DNA of 25,891 nucleotides, taken from a virus. A model generated the notes under the pieces. That model did no database searches. It was not told where the DNA came from and saw only the letters and a program-made list of their open reading frames with translations. The stretch covers positions 1-25,891 of IMG/VR virus record IMGVR_UViG_3300027733_001470. One strand, 5' to 3'. The position numbers and the translations under genes were made by a program. Positions 15,959 to 23,659 of this stretch are shown here, piece after piece; within the stretch, counting starts at the first letter, position 1, and the number at the start of each line of letters is the position of its first letter.

Positions 15959-16535
15959 ATTAACAAGTAAACATGCACTTGCTGTTAGAGATATTTTTAA
16001 ACATTCAAAATATATGGGAATTGATAGTGATAAGGTATATCAAGTAGAAAATACCGGGTTAAATGCACTAACTTATGATATATTTTGTGCTAACTATTTG
16101 AGTGATTTGAATAATTATCATGCGTTTGGCTATGTGAAAGATGGAATAGTAAAAGCATTAATATCATTTTATGAAAGTGTAGAAGAACCAAGTTGGTTTT
16201 ATACTTTATATAGAAGCTCCGGCGATAATAATTTATTAAAAGAAGTATTAGATGAAGTTATAAAATACAACGAAAGTAATGGAAGATTAAAGTTTTATAC
16301 ATTGACTCATAGCAGACATACTAGACTTTTAAGAAGATTCCATTGGAGTAAATATAACAATGAGCGTTATGGATATTTTGATGAATTCATTGTACCATCA
16401 AAAAATAAATGTTTTTATGTAAATGCATGGGAATTGCTATATAAGAGACTACTATTACCAGAAGATTCAATTGTAAGATGTAATTATTTAAAACAAGAAT
16501 ATAGGAATATATTACCAATTGGAGGAAATTTATGA
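15945..16535 (+). CDS. GNAT-like acyltransferase 2 (putative)
   Basis: A 196-residue protein. I choose ATG 15945 (MSVVKLTSKHA) because GGGG lies just upstream and it gives a normal GNAT first strand; the frame remains open further upstream inside the PP-loop gene. The strand-helix order fits GNAT: AFGYVKDGIVKALISFY as the central hairpin, WFYTLYRSS, a KEVLDEVIKYNE helix, FYTLTHSRHTRLLRRF, and a final strand FDEFIVPSKNKCFYVNAW. No textbook acetyl-CoA loop is obvious. It is basic in its C-terminal half. It ends by ATGA overlap with the desaturase, suggesting a shared acyl pathway. An unrelated fold is possible. Confidence 0.5.
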   Translation: MSVVKLTSKHALAVRDIFKHSKYMGIDSDKVYQVENTGLNALTYDIFCANYLSDLNNYHAFGYVKDGIVKALISFYESVEEPSWFYTLYRSSGDNNLLKEVLDEVIKYNESNGRLKFYTLTHSRHTRLLRRFHWSKYNNERYGYFDEFIVPSKNKCFYVNAWELLYKRLLLPEDSIVRCNYLKQEYRNILPIGGNL

Positions 16536-17326
16536 ATTATCTACAAACAATATCCAAATCATTTTGGTTTCAATTTGTTCCTGCATGGATATTTGGGCTA
16601 CTTACAATTGGACTACTTGTAGTTGGTGTTATACCTCCATACTATCTTATTGCAACATTCATTATGTGGGTATTAGTTTGCGGTTTGGGAATCGCTGTAG
16701 GATATCATAGAGTATTCAGTCATAGAACATATCACTTACCTAGATGGAAAGAGAATATTATTCTATTCTTTGCTACATTTGCAGGTCAAGGTGGAAGTAT
16801 ATTTTGGGCGGCAATGCATAGAGGATACCATCATCCACATAGCGACACTGTAAAAGACTTGCATAGCCCAATTACATATGATAAGAAAACTGCGTTTGTG
16901 GGATGGTACTTTAAAGTTACTGAGAAAGATAACCCCATTGGTTTAAAATATGCAGTTGACTTGTTAAGAAAACCAAATCATGTATTCTTCCACAAACATA
17001 GTATTAAAATACTATGGACAGTTCCTGCATTAGTTGCAATGTTTGACTGGAAGTTAGCATTAACTGCATTTTGGTTGGTAACATTAATTGGATCTACACA
17101 AGATAATTTAGTTAATGTGTTTGGTCATGTTAAAGGTTGGTTTGGATATAGAAATTTTGAAACCAAAGATAATTCACAAAATAATATTATATTAGGGTAT
17201 CTAGCATGGGGACAAGGATGGCACAACAATCATCATCATGCACCTGCGTCATATGATTTTGGTAAAGGTGTAAGTGGTAAACGGTGGGAATGGGACCCAT
17301 GTAACATTTTTAAAGTTTTGCTATGA
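16532..17326 (+). CDS. Membrane fatty-acyl desaturase
   Basis: A 264-residue integral membrane di-iron desaturase of the stearoyl-CoA/delta-9 type. All three histidine boxes are present: H59-x4-H64 (YHRVFSH), H96-x3-H100-H101 (HRGYHHPH), and H231-x2-H234-H235 (HNNHHHAP). Hydrophobic segments at about 17-55 and 75-95, and in the region 161-180, give the expected four-helix topology, with the boxes on the cytoplasmic side. It would insert a double bond into an acyl chain, either acyl-CoA, acyl-ACP or membrane lipid. A strong ribosome binding site (GGAGG) precedes the ATG, suggesting good expression. Sitting two genes after an acyl carrier protein, it may act on the chain that carrier holds, or it may adjust host membrane fluidity during infection. 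Confidence 0.92.
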   Translation: MNYLQTISKSFWFQFVPAWIFGLLTIGLLVVGVIPPYYLIATFIMWVLVCGLGIAVGYHRVFSHRTYHLPRWKENIILFFATFAGQGGSIFWAAMHRGYHHPHSDTVKDLHSPITYDKKTAFVGWYFKVTEKDNPIGLKYAVDLLRKPNHVFFHKHSIKILWTVPALVAMFDWKLALTAFWLVTLIGSTQDNLVNVFGHVKGWFGYRNFETKDNSQNNIILGYLAWGQGWHNNHHHAPASYDFGKGVSGKRWEWDPCNIFKVLL

Positions 17327-17922
17327 ATAAAAATGATTTATTTTGTCATTTAGGAAAAGATTTTAAAGTCGATTGGGATGTTGAATCAGTTTTAAGTAAA
17401 ATGAACAATTACATTGTTGATGAAACAGTCGGTCCGGATGGTGAGCATTATCCAGTCAAGAATATAACTTATCCTTGCTTTCAAATATACCCTAGCGGAG
17501 TAAATACAAGTCATACTTTTTGGAAATTCTTTACTGACGAATGTATTAATATTTGCGACAATTTAACTATATTAAAAAACACTATTAAACATGAAAACAT
17601 AAATTCTGTACTTGTTGAACATTTTATCAATACCGCATCATTTGAACCCAGATTTGTAAGATTAATAGAATGTCAAAGATCAGTAACACCACATGTGGAT
17701 TTAAGAGAATATGCACTTAATATAGGTTTAAAAAACTCATCAAACGCAATAACTAATGTTAGTGAATCAAAAGATAAGAAAAGAACCAAAGATATTCCTT
17801 CTTATCAATATCAAATGAATGACAGAGATGTTGTAATATTAAATACTCATCATGCTCATTGGGTAGATTTTATCAAAGCTGATACCAAAAGAATTATAAT
17901 TTCGTATAATTTAAAAGTCTAA
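17323..17922 (+). CDS. 2OG/Fe(II) oxygenase-like hydroxylase 1
   Basis: A 199-residue protein with the jelly-roll iron site pattern: H124 and D126 (VTPHVDLRE), a distal histidine in THHAHWV (H179 or H176), and R190 (TKRIIISYNL) placed to bind 2-oxoglutarate. The strand EYALNIGLKNSS after the HxD motif is typical. It would hydroxylate an amino acid side chain or small molecule. It overlaps the desaturase gene by ATGA. Its TAA stop (17920-17922) overlaps the TAG stop of the converging minus-strand gene (17919-17921). Confidence 0.7.
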   Translation: MNKNDLFCHLGKDFKVDWDVESVLSKMNNYIVDETVGPDGEHYPVKNITYPCFQIYPSGVNTSHTFWKFFTDECINICDNLTILKNTIKHENINSVLVEHFINTASFEPRFVRLIECQRSVTPHVDLREYALNIGLKNSSNAITNVSESKDKKRTKDIPSYQYQMNDRDVVILNTHHAHWVDFIKADTKRIIISYNLKV

Positions 17923-18521
17923 AATATGTAATTACCACCGGGTAATGCAACATCTATTATAACATGAACTCGTCCCTCTTCGCTGTGATTTTCTACCCGG
18001 TGTTGCGCCATATTATTCAATTGGCTTAGCATACCGTATGGTACATGTTCAGGAAAATCATAACTATCATCCCCGTAAAAAAGAACCTTCTCATTAGTTT
18101 TAAATGGTATATGAAATCGTGAATACACAGTAGAATAATCCCCGGGGCTCATTGAATCACAATGTATAGGTATTTTACCATGCGGTAACAAGTTAACTAT
18201 CATTATTTTTCCTAACACAAGCCCACCTAATTCTTTGCTTATCCATTCAGCTAAAGTAAAGGTTGAAGGATATATTACAATAAATTTAGGTTTATCATAA
18301 CATTCAGTTATAGTTAAATTTTCTGCATGACTTCTATTACAATTTTCTCTTAAATTGACCCCGCGAACCCCGCGAATTGGTATAGTAAGGCAATTTTTAA
18401 ATTCCGGCCGATTACCACGAACAGAATCAATATTAAAATTGATCCAATCAATAGTCGCAATTTCTTCTGCGGCAGGATTAAAAACGGCATCTGGGATTTT
18501 AAATAAAGTTTTGATTAACAT
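17919..18521 (-). CDS. Aspartyl/asparaginyl beta-hydroxylase-like oxygenase 2
   Basis: The only minus-strand gene in the window, 200 residues. It has the full Asp/Asn hydroxylase signature: H120-C-D122 (PIHCDSMSPGD), R135-F-H137-I-P-F, distal H174 followed by N178 (QHRVENHS), and R184 (EGRVHVIIDV) for 2-oxoglutarate. It is therefore predicted to be active and to hydroxylate an Asp, Asn, Arg or similar residue, free or in a protein. No signal peptide is present. It converges on oxygenase 1 with overlapping stops and diverges from oxygenase 3. A GATAAATA box lies on the minus strand 15 bases before its ATG. Isolated inversion suggests separate insertion of this gene into the module. Confidence 0.82.
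   Translation of the reverse strand: MLIKTLFKIPDAVFNPAAEEIATIDWINFNIDSVRGNRPEFKNCLTIPIRGVRGVNLRENCNRSHAENLTITECYDKPKFIVIYPSTFTLAEWISKELGGLVLGKIMIVNLLPHGKIPIHCDSMSPGDYSTVYSRFHIPFKTNEKVLFYGDDSYDFPEHVPYGMLSQLNNMAQHRVENHSEEGRVHVIIDVALPGGNYIF
17931..17946. terminator. Short inverted repeat between converging genes
   Basis: ATTACC (17931-17936) and GGTAAT (17941-17946) form a 6-base-pair stem with a 4-base loop just past the overlapping stop codons. In the minus direction it lies inside the last codons of oxygenase 2. No good T-run follows in either direction, so it is a weak candidate for a bidirectional terminator. Confidence 0.25.
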
Positions 18522-18535
18522 ATTATATTAAATTA

Positions 18536-18543
18536 TATTTATC
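18536..18543 (-). promoter_or_regulatory. Minus-strand late promoter-like box GATAAATA
   Basis: Read on the minus strand, GATAAATA lies 15 bases before the ATG of oxygenase 2 (18521). It would give a very short leader with no visible ribosome binding site. It sits in the only divergent gap of the window. Confidence 0.4.
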
Positions 18544-18546
18544 ATT

Positions 18547-18554
18547 GTTAAATA
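18547..18554 (+). promoter_or_regulatory. Plus-strand late promoter-like box GTTAAATA
   Basis: GTTAAATA ends six bases before ATG 18560. In T4 late promoters the box covers about -13 to -6, so transcription would start at or next to the A of the ATG and give a leaderless message. It lies back to back with the minus-strand box in the divergent gap 18522-18559. Confidence 0.35.
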
Positions 18555-18559
18555 CAAGT

Positions 18560-19135
18560 ATGAATATACAAAATATTGAAGATACTTGGAATACTCACAG
18601 GGGGTATTATTTAAAACCAAATATTACAACCTTGTTAGAAACAGTTGAGGGATATGAAAATAGCTATAATGAAATATTAAAAAATAAAAATATATTTACC
18701 GCACATTCGTATAATCCCGTGTATATTAAAACCGGGCCACTAAGAGAATGCATATCATCACATCTTATCAGGGACACAAAAGGTTTGATAAAATCAGATA
18801 AAGATAAATTTGTAGAAACATTTTTATTGTTAGATAGATTAAAAAAAATCATAGATCCAACAGATTCTAAGATTATAACAAGAGCATATGTAACTTGTCT
18901 AGGTACAAAAAAGCAAATATATTCACATTGTGATACTGATGGTCCGTATTGGGATACCATAAATCGTTATCAATTTTATTATACAGGTAATGATGAAATG
19001 ATACAAATAATAAATGATACTATATTTCCGGTTAGACCAGGCTATCTTTATCATTTTGATCATAGGCAAATACACAAATACCATAATAACAGTTCTCAAG
19101 ACTTAATATTAATGGTATTTGATTTAAATAAATAA
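18560..19135 (+). CDS. Aspartyl beta-hydroxylase-like oxygenase 3, possibly altered cofactor site
   Basis: 191 residues from ATG 18560; an in-frame TTG at 18545 is less likely. It resembles oxygenase 2: H123-C-D125 (YSHCDTDGPY), R136 (NRYQFYY) and distal H172 (RQIHKYHNNSSQD). However, the arginine that normally follows the distal histidine and binds 2-oxoglutarate is not seen; the matching segment reads NSSQDLILMVFDL. The protein may use another residue, bind a different cosubstrate, or be a non-catalytic partner. It lacks any recognisable ribosome binding site and may be translated from a leaderless message. It lies 11 bases before the radical SAM gene. Confidence 0.65.
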   Translation: MNIQNIEDTWNTHRGYYLKPNITTLLETVEGYENSYNEILKNKNIFTAHSYNPVYIKTGPLRECISSHLIRDTKGLIKSDKDKFVETFLLLDRLKKIIDPTDSKIITRAYVTCLGTKKQIYSHCDTDGPYWDTINRYQFYYTGNDEMIQIINDTIFPVRPGYLYHFDHRQIHKYHNNSSQDLILMVFDLNK

Positions 19136-19146
19136 TAGGGAAATTT

Positions 19147-20472
19147 ATGTTTTGTAAAACAGTTTGGAACGGAATGCATATTTTACCTGATGGTTATATC
19201 AGATTATGTTCAATTGGTACAAATTCAGATAAAAGTTTAGATATGCAGAGAGCCAGAGATAAAGATGGCAATATTATGCATATACTAACCCATAGTATCA
19301 ACGATATTATGAATAGCGATAAACATCGTCAGGTGAGATTATTTAATACTAATAATCCTGATAAATGGAGCCCTCATTGCGATTGTTGTGAAAATAGAGA
19401 AATAATCACAAATCATGACAGGGAACATAAAAATAAAAGTCGTAGACTTTATTTGATGAATATTGAAAATAATGATGTTGTTTCTGAATCTAATTATTCA
19501 AAAAATAAAATAGATGAGCAGGGCAATGTAGATTGGATGCCCAATTCGTTAGATATTCGGTTTGGTAATTTATGTAATCAAAAATGCGTAATGTGTAGTC
19601 CGGTGTTTAGTAATTTATGGTACGAGGAACATTTTGATTATTTTAATACTAACTCATTTGGGCACGGAACTAAGATAACTGTTACCAAAAATTTAACAAC
19701 AAATAAATGGATAGAGCCACCGGAATTACAATGGTTTGAAGATCCTAGATGGTGGCCCAAATTTGAAGAAATGATGCCGCATTTAAAGCATATCTATATT
19801 ACAGGTGGGGAACCAATGGTCACTCCTGCACACGATATTATGCTTGATAAATTAATTGAATCGGGGTATGCTAAAAATATATGGTTAGAATATGATACAA
19901 ATGCTAGTGCTATTAATGATAAGATAGCACAACGTTGGAGTCATTTTAAGAAAGTGCATATTCGTGCTAGTATGGATGCAATAGGAGATCAATATGAGTT
20001 GATACGATTTGGTGGCAAGTGGGAAAAGTTTCAAACTAATATTAACAAATTAAAACAATATCAAATTGATTCTAACAACAAAATAAAATTAATGTCAGTC
20101 AGTACATGCTTTCAAATTCCAACTTGCTATAGTATTATTGAAAGTGAAGAATGGTGCAAGTCAATTGGTGTAGACTTTCATCTAAGATTTTTAGAAGGCC
20201 CGGAACGGTTGTCTGTATCGTCATTATCAGATCAATCAAAGCAAGATTTAATAAAGTATTATATTGAGAATAAACACAACTCTGTAAAAGCAGATATGAT
20301 TATAACATATTTAAAAAATCATACGGGTGATGAATTTCATAAACCTGATAGCATCAAAGAATTTTTAAAATTTATGAACTATCTTGATGGCACTAGAAAC
20401 ACAGATTGGAAATCTGTATTTCCTAAAATAGTAGAAATGATAGAAAAAAATGAAATATCTAAAATTGGGTAA
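19147..20472 (+). CDS. Radical SAM enzyme with N-terminal twitch-like domain
   Basis: A 441-residue radical SAM protein. The [4Fe-4S] cluster that splits S-adenosylmethionine is bound by C143, C147 and C150 (CNQKCVMC), and the SAM-contacting GGEP motif is at 220-223. Before the core, residues 1-90 hold C3, C21 (IRLCSIG) and C78, C80, C81 (HCDCCEN). This resembles an N-terminal half-SPASM (twitch) domain that would carry a second cluster. Such enzymes modify peptides or small molecules by radical chemistry; the substrate here is unknown and no precursor peptide is evident. It needs Fe-S clusters, which the phage IscU could help supply. The ribosome binding site (AGGG) is well placed. The 3' end overlaps the next gene by 23 bases. 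Confidence 0.88.
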   Translation: MFCKTVWNGMHILPDGYIRLCSIGTNSDKSLDMQRARDKDGNIMHILTHSINDIMNSDKHRQVRLFNTNNPDKWSPHCDCCENREIITNHDREHKNKSRRLYLMNIENNDVVSESNYSKNKIDEQGNVDWMPNSLDIRFGNLCNQKCVMCSPVFSNLWYEEHFDYFNTNSFGHGTKITVTKNLTTNKWIEPPELQWFEDPRWWPKFEEMMPHLKHIYITGGEPMVTPAHDIMLDKLIESGYAKNIWLEYDTNASAINDKIAQRWSHFKKVHIRASMDAIGDQYELIRFGGKWEKFQTNINKLKQYQIDSNNKIKLMSVSTCFQIPTCYSIIESEEWCKSIGVDFHLRFLEGPERLSVSSLSDQSKQDLIKYYIENKHNSVKADMIITYLKNHTGDEFHKPDSIKEFLKFMNYLDGTRNTDWKSVFPKIVEMIEKNEISKIG

Positions 20473-21037
20473 ATTGCCTAAGGAGACTATTGACTTCTTT
20501 TTAATTGAAATATTAAAAAGAAAACAACCAAATATACCGTACCAATGGATCCATTTTGATGAGTATCTCAACAATGAATTTTTAAAATTGTTTATTAATA
20601 CAGAATTGAAAATACAATGTTCAGAAATCGGGCGTATACAAAAAGCGTTTTATTCAGATCCTGGCCATGGGTATAGAATTCATAAAGATGGCTTTAAATG
20701 CCAAAGTGCATTAAATATTGCCATATCATGTAATTTTGATGATTGGGTACGCTGGTATGATGAAGATTATATTAATAGTATATCAACCCTCAAATACTCA
20801 ACCAATTTGGGTAAGAGTAGAAATACCGACATATATGCATATGAAAATGTTCCATTTATAGAAGAATTACATAATGAAATTGGAGACGTGTATGCGTTAG
20901 ATGTAGATACCTATCATAGTTTTAAGTGTATTGGAGATAAACCTAGAATAATAATACAAACAAAATTTGACGGTTTCCCTTCCTTCAGTGAAATTGCCAA
21001 ATCTCTATCTAAAAAAAGTTTTAATAATTTAATTTAA
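20450..21037 (+). CDS. 2OG/Fe(II) oxygenase-like hydroxylase 4
   Basis: A 195-residue protein with a complete 2-oxoglutarate oxygenase pattern: H78 and D80 (YRIHKDGFKCQSALNIAI), distal H156 (DTYHSFKC) and R166 (DKPRIIIQTKF). The spacing fits the jelly-roll fold. It should be active on an unknown substrate. It starts inside the end of the radical SAM gene (23-base overlap), so the two are probably coupled and may act in sequence on the same substrate. The C-terminal 25 residues are Ser/Lys-rich and likely flexible. Confidence 0.72.
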   Translation: MKYLKLGKLPKETIDFFLIEILKRKQPNIPYQWIHFDEYLNNEFLKLFINTELKIQCSEIGRIQKAFYSDPGHGYRIHKDGFKCQSALNIAISCNFDDWVRWYDEDYINSISTLKYSTNLGKSRNTDIYAYENVPFIEELHNEIGDVYALDVDTYHSFKCIGDKPRIIIQTKFDGFPSFSEIAKSLSKKSFNNLI

Positions 21038-21069
21038 TTTTATATTTTTATCTACCTTAAAATTTTTAA

Positions 21070-21077
21070 TATAAATA
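21070..21077 (+). promoter_or_regulatory. T4-type late promoter box TATAAATA next to a start codon
   Basis: A perfect TATAAATA in a 45-base gap ends six bases before ATG 21083. With T4 late-promoter geometry, transcription would begin at the A of the ATG, giving a leaderless message; no ribosome binding site is visible. It probably restarts transcription of the second half of the module. Confidence 0.55.
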
Positions 21078-21082
21078 GATTT

Positions 21083-21682
21083 ATGAAACATATCATTGTA
21101 GATATAAAGACTAGCCTAATCCTATCACAAACTGAAGATTCCAAAGTTGCCACTGCGATCAAAAACGCCATAATAGATGTAGAAGTATTGACAATTTTTA
21201 AGGCAGGCATACATAGTACCTTTTATGATACAATTACCGACCACAATATTAAAAATATGTGTATACTTTATAAAAACAGAATAATAACTGTATTAGATAA
21301 CATTGAAGTAAATACAGCAATCATTCAAAAAAAAGAATTAACATTTACAAAAAAATCAGTAATAGAACATTTGTATAATCTTGTGGCTACTCCAATATCG
21401 CATTGTTCATATTTTATAAATCCGTATATTCCGCATTTGTTCGAATCTATGCTTGCTGGTAATGAAGAAAAATATTTAACAGAATACTTGGAGTATAGGA
21501 AATTACCAAGACATGAGGCAATAAAAGATATTGAGATTAAAATTAATAGTTACAAAGGTTTATTAATTAAGGTGCAATCGGTTGTTGATTGTTATACTGA
21601 GCAAATAATATTAGAGAACGATGTAGAAAAATTGGAAATGATGATTCATGAATTTGCAGAAAGATTACGTATATGGAATTAA
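21083..21682 (+). CDS. Unknown protein, helical C-terminal half
   Basis: A 199-residue protein I do not recognise. The N-terminal half looks alpha/beta (HIIVDIKTSLILSQ and MCILYKNRIITVLDNIEV). The C-terminal 70 residues are a charged, probably coiled-coil helix pair (DIEIKINSYKGLLIKVQ, then DVEKLEMMIHEFAERLRIW). Catalytic motifs, signal peptide and membrane segments are not seen. It is placed between oxygenase 4 and PP-loop ATPase 2 and overlaps the latter by 10 bases, so it may be a partner subunit of that enzyme. It starts right after a late promoter box. Confidence 0.6.
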   Translation: MKHIIVDIKTSLILSQTEDSKVATAIKNAIIDVEVLTIFKAGIHSTFYDTITDHNIKNMCILYKNRIITVLDNIEVNTAIIQKKELTFTKKSVIEHLYNLVATPISHCSYFINPYIPHLFESMLAGNEEKYLTEYLEYRKLPRHEAIKDIEIKINSYKGLLIKVQSVVDCYTEQIILENDVEKLEMMIHEFAERLRIWN

Positions 21683-22788
21683 TAGCATATCAAAGTCGGC
21701 AATTTATTGATCAGGCTAATAAATTTTCAGAGTCTGAATACTGGAAACAATTATTTAAAATTATTGGTGATAAAAATATTGGATTAAACGATAGGTCGCG
21801 GGTATTTAAATTTCCTATTAATACATATGTGCCTGACAGATTTAATATACCTGTTAGTAATAATCAATCATATAGTTATGAAGAATGTGCTTTATTAAAA
21901 ACTCAACAAATATTAGATAGACAGATTCAAATAGATAAACCAATATACCTAATGTACAGTGGTGGAATAGATTCTAGTGTAGTATTGTGTTCTTTTATTA
22001 AACTTTTAGGTGTGGACAAAGCAAAAAAAAGAATTAATATAATTATGAACAAGCAAAGTATTGATGAAAATCCTGAGATGTGGTATTCTTTTATACGTCC
22101 TCACTTTAATGTAGTAAACAGTGACTTCAGTTACAATGATACAGACATTACTAAAATGATATATGTATCCGGTGAGCTAAATGATCAATTATTTGGCGCC
22201 GATATACAACAAAGTTATGAAATGTTTGCCGGCAGCAATAGTCTATCTTGCCCATTAAATTACAATTTGTTATTTAAGTTTATAACAGAAGGTAAAAAAG
22301 TTAATGCCAATGCGGCGCATTTTTGGACAAGTGTTTTTATTAAAAATTTAGAATCGTGTCCCCGGACAGATCATACAATGTGGGATGTATTTTGGTGGTA
22401 CAATTTTACATGGAAATGGATTTATGTTTATTATAGAGTATTCCTGTTTAGTAGGATAGCTACAGAGGTTGATACTGACTGGATTGAAAAAGACTACTTT
22501 CCTTTCTTTAGTTCAGATGAATTTCAATTGTGGTCAATGTATTCAGATGAGCCTAAAAATTACGGGTCTTGGGATTCGTATAAATTTACTGCTAAAAAGT
22601 TAGTAAGTAATTTTATTGGAACTGATTTTTATATGCAAAAAACTAAAAGACAAAGTTTAAAAAATATTGTATATTTAAGACAACGAAGTGGTTCATTAAG
22701 TGGTGATTTAAAAATTTATAAAAATTTAGATATCAATACGGTGTATCAATCAGATAATATAATTAAAAATTATGAAAAGAATTTATAA
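21673..22788 (+). CDS. PP-loop ATP pyrophosphatase 2, asparagine-synthase-like
   Basis: A 371-residue protein with an intact PP-loop, S96-G-G-I-D-S101-S in IYLMYSGGIDSSVVL. Downstream, VSGELNDQLFGADIQQSYEM resembles the GELGDELFGG segment of the asparagine synthetase C domain, where substrate and magnesium-pyrophosphate are held. The N-terminal 75 residues do not form a glutaminase domain and lack an N-terminal cysteine, so this is a synthetase domain alone. This resembles beta-lactam-synthetase-type or other amide-forming relatives more than true asparagine synthetase. Expected chemistry is adenylation of a carboxylate followed by attack of an amine. It overlaps PP-loop ATPase 3 by 17 bases. 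Confidence 0.75.
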   Translation: MELIAYQSRQFIDQANKFSESEYWKQLFKIIGDKNIGLNDRSRVFKFPINTYVPDRFNIPVSNNQSYSYEECALLKTQQILDRQIQIDKPIYLMYSGGIDSSVVLCSFIKLLGVDKAKKRINIIMNKQSIDENPEMWYSFIRPHFNVVNSDFSYNDTDITKMIYVSGELNDQLFGADIQQSYEMFAGSNSLSCPLNYNLLFKFITEGKKVNANAAHFWTSVFIKNLESCPRTDHTMWDVFWWYNFTWKWIYVYYRVFLFSRIATEVDTDWIEKDYFPFFSSDEFQLWSMYSDEPKNYGSWDSYKFTAKKLVSNFIGTDFYMQKTKRQSLKNIVYLRQRSGSLSGDLKIYKNLDINTVYQSDNIIKNYEKNL

Positions 22789-23659
22789 TTTTAATCCAGT
22801 CTCTTTTGAATTTAGTTACTCGTTAGACGGTATTGATGATATAACCACAATTGATTTTATTGATGCAATTGATCAAGCTTGTAACAATTTAAAAAATACA
22901 ATTATCAATAATAACTGCAATACTGTTGCTTTATTTTTGTCAGGGATAGATAGTGAACTTATTGCCAGGTCTCTTTATAACCAAAAAATATCCACAGAAT
23001 ATTATTTTCTTCATATATTAGATGTAAACGAATTAGATTTATTGTTGGTAAGAAAAATAGCTGAAAAATACAACACTAAACTAAATGTGATTACAATTAA
23101 ATTCAATGAACTACTTAGTAACATAAGTATTGATAATTTTAATATACATAAAATTTGTTTTCCAACATATGCATCAGTTCCGTATTTAATAAAACATGTA
23201 CCTGACGATTATTATATTGTAATAGGTGAAGGTGATATTGAAAAAACCAATGATGTAAAGTATTCAAAACTTTTTAATGAAAAAATAACCTATTATGACC
23301 CTAATTATCTATATGTACCTATGCATTTAAGCGAGATTTCATATAACCTTAGCCTTGAGTATTATAAGAAAAAAGGTGAGGGTAATTTCTTTAGTACAGA
23401 TTTTAATCTATGGTATCATATACTAAATAGTACTGAATTAATATCAAATGGAAAGTATCGTTACGATCCTAAGACTAATTTTTTACAAAATATTAAAGAT
23501 CGATTAAATTTGTTATCCCCCATAAAAACTTTAAATTTTGAAAATCAATATTATTGGAAATTACTATTTGACCATTTGCATTCTTACGGGACTAATATTA
23601 CTAATTGGTCTAGTGGAATAGGAGATATTGTTAAGATACACCGAGATTATTTAAAATGA
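22772..23659 (+). CDS. PP-loop-like protein 3 with variant ATP loop
   Basis: A 295-residue protein with the general PP-loop ATPase layout. The ATP loop reads L56-S-G-I-D-S61-E (VALFLSGIDSELIARSLY) instead of SGGxDS: the first Ser and the first Gly of the motif are replaced. The following strands (YYFLHILDV, LNVITIKF) and VIGEGDIEK fit the fold. The changed loop may lower or alter ATP use, so it could be a regulatory partner of ATPase 2, with which it overlaps by 17 bases. Base composition is very AT-rich, like its neighbours. Confidence 0.65.
   Translation: MKRIYNFNPVSFEFSYSLDGIDDITTIDFIDAIDQACNNLKNTIINNNCNTVALFLSGIDSELIARSLYNQKISTEYYFLHILDVNELDLLLVRKIAEKYNTKLNVITIKFNELLSNISIDNFNIHKICFPTYASVPYLIKHVPDDYYIVIGEGDIEKTNDVKYSKLFNEKITYYDPNYLYVPMHLSEISYNLSLEYYKKKGEGNFFSTDFNLWYHILNSTELISNGKYRYDPKTNFLQNIKDRLNLLSPIKTLNFENQYYWKLLFDHLHSYGTNITNWSSGIGDIVKIHRDYLK

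Noticed and set aside
21673-22788. Complete asparagine synthetase B
   Set aside because: The N-terminal glutaminase domain and its catalytic cysteine are absent; only the synthetase-type domain is seen.
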